Origin: Isoperla grammatica
Lineage: Eukaryota; Arthropoda; Insecta; Plecoptera; Perlodidae
Direction: 5' to 3'
DNA: 64,000 bases
Assembly (NCBI GenBank): GCA_945910005.1
Contig: OX246746.1
Location: 13,807,726 to 13,871,725, forward strand
In this document: piece after piece, positions 59,771 through 64,000 of the stretch
How the letters are laid out: each line of letters begins with the position of its first letter
Position numbering within the stretch: the stretch's first letter is position 1
Made by a program: the position numbers and the translations under genes
The notes under the pieces: generated by a model
What the model was told of the DNA's origin: nothing
Seen by the model: the letters and a program-made list of their open reading frames with translations, nothing else
Databases searched by the model: none

Positions 59771-59821
59771 TAGTGTCCCCAACTGAATACAATAATAATT
59801 AGGAATCTCAGTTTATAGGGT

Positions 59822-60058
59822 GCACACAAGCTTTACCTGATGTGCCCCTCTTCAGGTGTATAACAATAAATGTTGGGGTGTTTGGATAATTGCGAAGGAA
59901 TGTCCGAGGGCTGATAGTATGACTCAATCCCAGCTTTCGCCTTTAGGACTGCTAGGAAAACCTCGGAAAAACCTTCAGTCAGAATTGCCGTTGGCCGGAA
60001 TCGAACCGGTGACCTCCCGAATTAGAGTCCCGTGTCTTACCGATGAGCCACCTCTATC
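59822..60058 (-). repeat. tRNA-derived SINE (family B), best-preserved copy
   Basis: On the minus strand: box A within GTGGCTCATCGGTAAGACACG (60052-60032), an anticodon region GGACTCTAATTC, and box B GGTTCGATTCC (60007-59997). The body has GGTTTTTCCGAGGTTTTCC and CACCTGAAGAGGGGCAC. Related copies lie at 10256-10470 and 1-36. Confidence 0.75.
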
Positions 60059-60722
60059 GGTCCCACTGAATATCAGTACTTGCAATTGAATAGATACACA
60101 AGAAATACACCCTTGTTAATATTATTAATTTGTTGTGTACTAGTTTCCTTGTCCCAGCGAATCCATGTGGCCATGTTTCTTTCCTTCTGACGTCACGCGT
60201 CCTAATTATTAATTAAGTCTAATAAAAGAGAAAACACACATTGATTTTTAAAAGAATAACTATAAAGCAAAACGCAATCACGACGAATACAATCTAATAT
60301 TATATTTGTATGAATGTTGGCTGACGACATAAAAGAATGACAAACAACATCAGTAAATATACAAACACAGCAAGAATACAACAACATTACGCATATTGTT
60401 TGTTGTCAGAGTAAACATATGCACACAAAAAACATACATGAAAACAGCAGCAGGCAGAAAAAAGAGGAGAATTTAAATATAATGTGTATACGGGGTTGAT
60501 ACGAGAATTACATCGGGAAATAAGCAACGGTACATTGCCGATTCTTATAATAGGCCCCATGTATGTGAATTGTTAATATTAATATATTATTTGTGAATAT
60601 AGCTTATTCAATATAAGCAATTAGCGAAATAGAACTTCCAATGAAAACAGAAAGCTCTGACTTTGAAGTTCTCATAGGAACACAACACAACAATTAAATT
60701 GTTAAACTCGTGTTTGTAAAGT
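60059..60722. other. unassigned AT-rich DNA
   Basis: Nothing is recognised between the SINE and the ATT microsatellite. Confidence 0.4.
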
Positions 60723-60754
60723 ATATTATTATTATTATTATTGTTATTATTATA

Positions 60755-60804
<50 letters not shown>

Positions 60805-60843
60805 TTTTATTATCATCATTCATATTATTATTATTAGTATAAG
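60723..60843. repeat. (ATT)n imperfect microsatellite
   Basis: ATT repeats with interruptions. Confidence 0.9.
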
Positions 60844-63164
60844 TATTCAATTTGTAGGTGAATACAGTAAATATGAGATTCATAAAATCTTTACAGTGAC
60901 ATTAAACGTTTCCGAGTAGACATATCTCTTCTCTGGTGCACAATATCGTGAAACCTCGCCAAGGCAGACATTCTCATATTTCAGTCATGAGTTGCTAGTT
61001 GACATTCATTGCATACATCTTATTGAATTCTTATATTAGCCGCGTAATAGTTGGGATTTGTTTGTGTGGAAGGATGGTGGGGGGTGGGGGGGGGGGGGGA
61101 GCCTGAGCATTATTGCTTAGGTTTACTTGATATTATTAGTTGTTTGCGAATGTTGATTCGATTGTTGTGTCAGTTTCAATATGTTCTCGAGCGTCACAGA
61201 ATAAATGCGACCCCGTAGCCACCCACATCTTGGCTAAGCGATCGACAAAGCCTTAAGTCAAACCTTTCCAGTTGTATGCAAGACAGCAATGAAATATTAG
61301 TAAGCTTCCATATAGTTCGTCTCAAACCAAGATACACGCCGGCAAAACGCGAACTAAAAAGAATTGGTTCGTATTGTTGGATACCAAGTATGTCAATCAT
61401 CCCCTATACTTTGCAAATCATTTCACTTATCTTCTAAAATAGTAAATACAGCTACAAACCACATGGACCTTCAATTCAACGCTTCCGAGATTAACTAGAA
61501 CTGTAGAGAATCGTCTCACGTATAATGCGAACCTCTGCGCTATTGTCAAGTGGGGGCTTGGACTCTTGGACATCCGTTGACCGATGGCCACTTTTTGTAA
61601 AGCTGTGCATCCTTTCTGGTGAGAAGCTTGACGTTTACGACTTGCACAGTGAACGGGAAATAAGCCTCTCTTTGAGGAGTCCACTTTACCGGCGTGGATG
61701 TTGGTTTGAGACGAACTTTACGTTTTGACTTGTTCGATTGCGAGACAGTTCTCACGCTACATCATGGAGCTCGCAAGGAACCCGTATGACGCGCACTCCT
61801 TTTACCCCTCGTAGTTCGACCTTGAGTCACGCTACATGTAGCAATTGCGAGGAACGTTATACCCGTATGACTCGCACTCTTTCCTTCAAAAACAGATCGT
61901 TCATCCAGTGACAGGAGAAAAGGTGCTCCTGCCAAATGCATCCAGCTGAGAAGACTTTTATTCTTGTCTCGAGACACAACTAGGCCTACTCGAGACCACT
62001 CATTGCCTCCCATGTAGATAATGTTATACTAAAAGGTCCCCTGGGGATCTTGATTATACTCGAAATGTTTTTCTGTGTTTCTTTGGACGCCTTGAGTGAG
62101 GGTGTAATGGGAAGCATAAGACAGTTTCAAGATTCAATTAAGATAAAAATAAAAGCAAGCTAAAGTCTGGAAAATTTCGTTCTTAGTGGATTCGCCAACT
62201 ATTTAATACAGAATTCTACTCAAGCGTCCGTTACAACACACATTGCTTACTAACTAGCACATTCAGCTTACGATCATCTGCGTCACGGGCCCCTCGTAAT
62301 GTATTTACATAGTTGGGGAAAAATACGGAATGGAACTCTCGGAAAATTAAATTCTCTGTAGCCAGCATCGTATGTGGCAGGAAGTGGAATCGAATCAGAC
62401 AACACTACCCCGTTAGAGCTTCGATAGCATACACGTCCATAGGCTAGATACAGCTAGATTGATATGTATTAAACCCATAGCCTATGAGAATTCAAGAACA
62501 CGAACTCATATATTGAGCTTCATATATTGTGACGGTAAAATAAGTGTAGCGCTGGTAGTAATTAATAAAGAGAGAAAATAATGGGACTATAGCGAAGAAT
62601 GATAATGCTGAAATTTTTGTTGTGTCAAGGTTTATCGCAATTTTATAATCTTCTAGAGTCTACGATGAAGTTAAAAACTATTACAATCATATATATTCCC
62701 ATTAATGACAAATAATGATACATAAGTGTGCAAAAGAACTTTCCCAAAGAGAAATGAGGGATTAATTAACGAAATAGTACATTTTGGGCTAGATGCTCGA
62801 CAATTATTTTTCTTATATGAATTAGTATGCACGTTATTTTCAACCCTGAGCAACAACACAAATTTAAGCCGATACGAAGAATTGGGACTTCGGTGTGAAT
62901 GCAGTGTTTCCTTAGCTCGATGAATATCTAATTTGAGTTGAATAATTTTCTCAAGTTATACGTTTTAATTTGGTTATTCCTATAGAACCCGAGCGGCGGA
63001 TGTAACAGTTTCTATCAGTTTCTATGACTGCGACCGTCTGTCGTATTCCACTCATAAAAAAAATGGCATATAAACTACAAAAGCGAACACACGTGTGGTG
63101 CCAATGAGGTCATATCACATTATTAGGTTCCGAACTGACAACTGCAACCGTAGATTCGAGCGTG
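60844..63164. other. unassigned DNA with a short direct duplication
   Basis: No gene is recognised. A run of 14 G lies at about 61086-61099 inside a GT-interrupted G-rich stretch. An imperfect direct duplication of ~55 bp lies at about 61752-61803 and 61827-61883 (sharing TCACGCTACAT, GCGAGGAAC or GCAAGGAAC, and CCCGTATGAC). Near 62386-62396 a GGAATCGAATC word may be a remnant minus-strand box B. Confidence 0.4.
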
Positions 63165-63315
63165 AGTGACTAACGAGGCTTGTGCACTCAACTATTATAA
63201 GCGGAAGACGGCATTGAGAATGTGTGAAAGAGCATCGAGAATCGGTTGAATTTCGTTGAACCACCGCGTCTGAAAGGGGTACTAGATAGATAAGAATCAT
63301 TGATCGGTAGGAGAC
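63165..63315 (+). repeat. MITE family F2 fragment, interrupted by a SINE
   Basis: Shares TTGTGCACTCAACTA, GAGAATGTGTGAAAGAGC, TTTCGTTGAA and a CGCGTCTGAAAGGGG block with 46496-46781. Its right side is cut by the SINE insertion at 63326. Confidence 0.5.
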
Positions 63316-63325
63316 TAGTAACGTT

Positions 63326-63641
63326 TCTGAAACACTAGTTACCGTTGGTAAGAGCAGATTGGAGGGTTCGAAAGCTTGTGTAACAGCTTCGTTCCTCTCG
63401 TCAACAGTCCAGGTTAGTGGAGGAACCTATATGACTGGTCAAAGTTACACCGTCCTTTCGGATGGGACGTAAAGCCGATAGTCCTCTTGGTACTTTTCGA
63501 CAGGAGTAGGCTACGTGCCGGTACTAGGCTTCCCCTCCTCCCTTCCTCATTATCATTCATCAATCATCACTCATCAGGCTAAAGAGGGCATTTTGCCCTA
63601 CACTGGCCTTAGTTACAATACAAAATAAATAAATAAATAAA
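63326..63641 (+). repeat. 5S-derived SINE family, 5'-truncated insertion with perfect TSD
   Basis: Begins inside the 3' part of the 5S-like head (CTGAAACACTAGTTACCGTT, as at 33665-33687) and continues through the shared body. It then adds a ~200-bp 3' region containing CCTTTCGGATGGGACGTAAA and a GGGCATTTTGCCC hairpin, and ends in an AAAT repeat tail. TAGTAACGTT flanks it on both sides (63316-63325 and 63642-63651), a perfect 10-bp target-site duplication, showing that this 5'-truncated form was itself inserted by target-primed reverse transcription. Confidence 0.85.
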
Positions 63642-63651
63642 TAGTAACGTT

Positions 63652-64000
63652 GGAGCTAGTATAATCCATAAATAACAACATTCATTACAAACCAATCTAT
63701 AATAATCATACCTTATTCGTAAATGAATTGATGTACATGTTCTGTGTTGTAATGAATTTAGATGTAGATGAGTAGGTGGATATTCCAGCTGCCCCCCCTC
63801 CCTTGTCCAACAAATCACAACAGTCTGGCTATAGCTAGAGTATTCTCGTCGTTGAGTGTAGTGGGCCGGAGCTCGTATCACTAGTGAGTCCAGCGCATCT
63901 TCTTCCTCTTTTAAGATTCAATTGACTTGAGCCCCTCTTTGGCGTTTTCTCCCACTTCCATCCCATTACGCCCCGGTCCCGAGTTCCTGGGTGACACCCC
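63652..64000. other. unassigned DNA
   Basis: No gene or repeat is recognised to the end of the window. Confidence 0.4.

Overview
This is eukaryotic, almost certainly metazoan, non-coding DNA: AT-rich, with no operon-like gene packing and no complete host gene that I can recognise. The repertoire (Dong/R4-type and Jockey/CR1-group non-LTR retrotransposons, tRNA-derived and 5S-rRNA-derived SINEs, many short terminal-inverted-repeat elements, TAA microsatellites, long G tracts) fits an invertebrate genome. I cannot place the phylum from the sequence alone. Most of the window looks intergenic or like the introns of a large gene.

Layout. 1-10 kb: tRNA-derived SINE pieces, a single arm of a foldback element, a 27-bp minisatellite (7.3-7.7 kb) and a TTA microsatellite that reverses strand. 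10-17 kb: two inverted SINE copies, a three-unit ~175-bp tandem repeat, an isolated consensus splice donor (15.45 kb) and a foldback cluster. 17.4-19.7 kb: a 5'-truncated Dong/R4-like retrotransposon with a long open frame (RT, zinc knuckle, restriction-like endonuclease), sitting inside TAA repeats on both sides. 20-36 kb: mostly unassigned, with a very good candidate 55-bp internal exon (26.3 kb), a coding-looking open segment on the minus strand (27.2 kb), a second minisatellite (28.5 kb), a 5S-derived SINE (33.6 kb) and several small inverted-repeat elements. 36.05-45.57 kb: a 9.5-kb satellite of about 100 tandem copies of an 85-bp core, each followed by a G run of very variable length (about 4 to 19). 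45.7-47.1 kb: a foldback element and a head-to-head pair of MITEs. 49.19-54.05 kb: an almost complete Jockey/CR1-group LINE on the minus strand (ORF1, then ORF2 with APE endonuclease and RT) broken by one in-frame TAG. 54-64 kb: unassigned DNA with further SINE and MITE copies, ending with a SINE insertion bounded by a perfect 10-bp target-site duplication.

How it fits together. The only convincing proteins belong to two retrotransposons. The SINEs and MITEs are non-autonomous and occur as small families with two or more copies inside the window, which lets their boundaries be seen by comparison. Host-gene evidence is limited to splice-site-flanked or coding-looking short segments, reported at low confidence.
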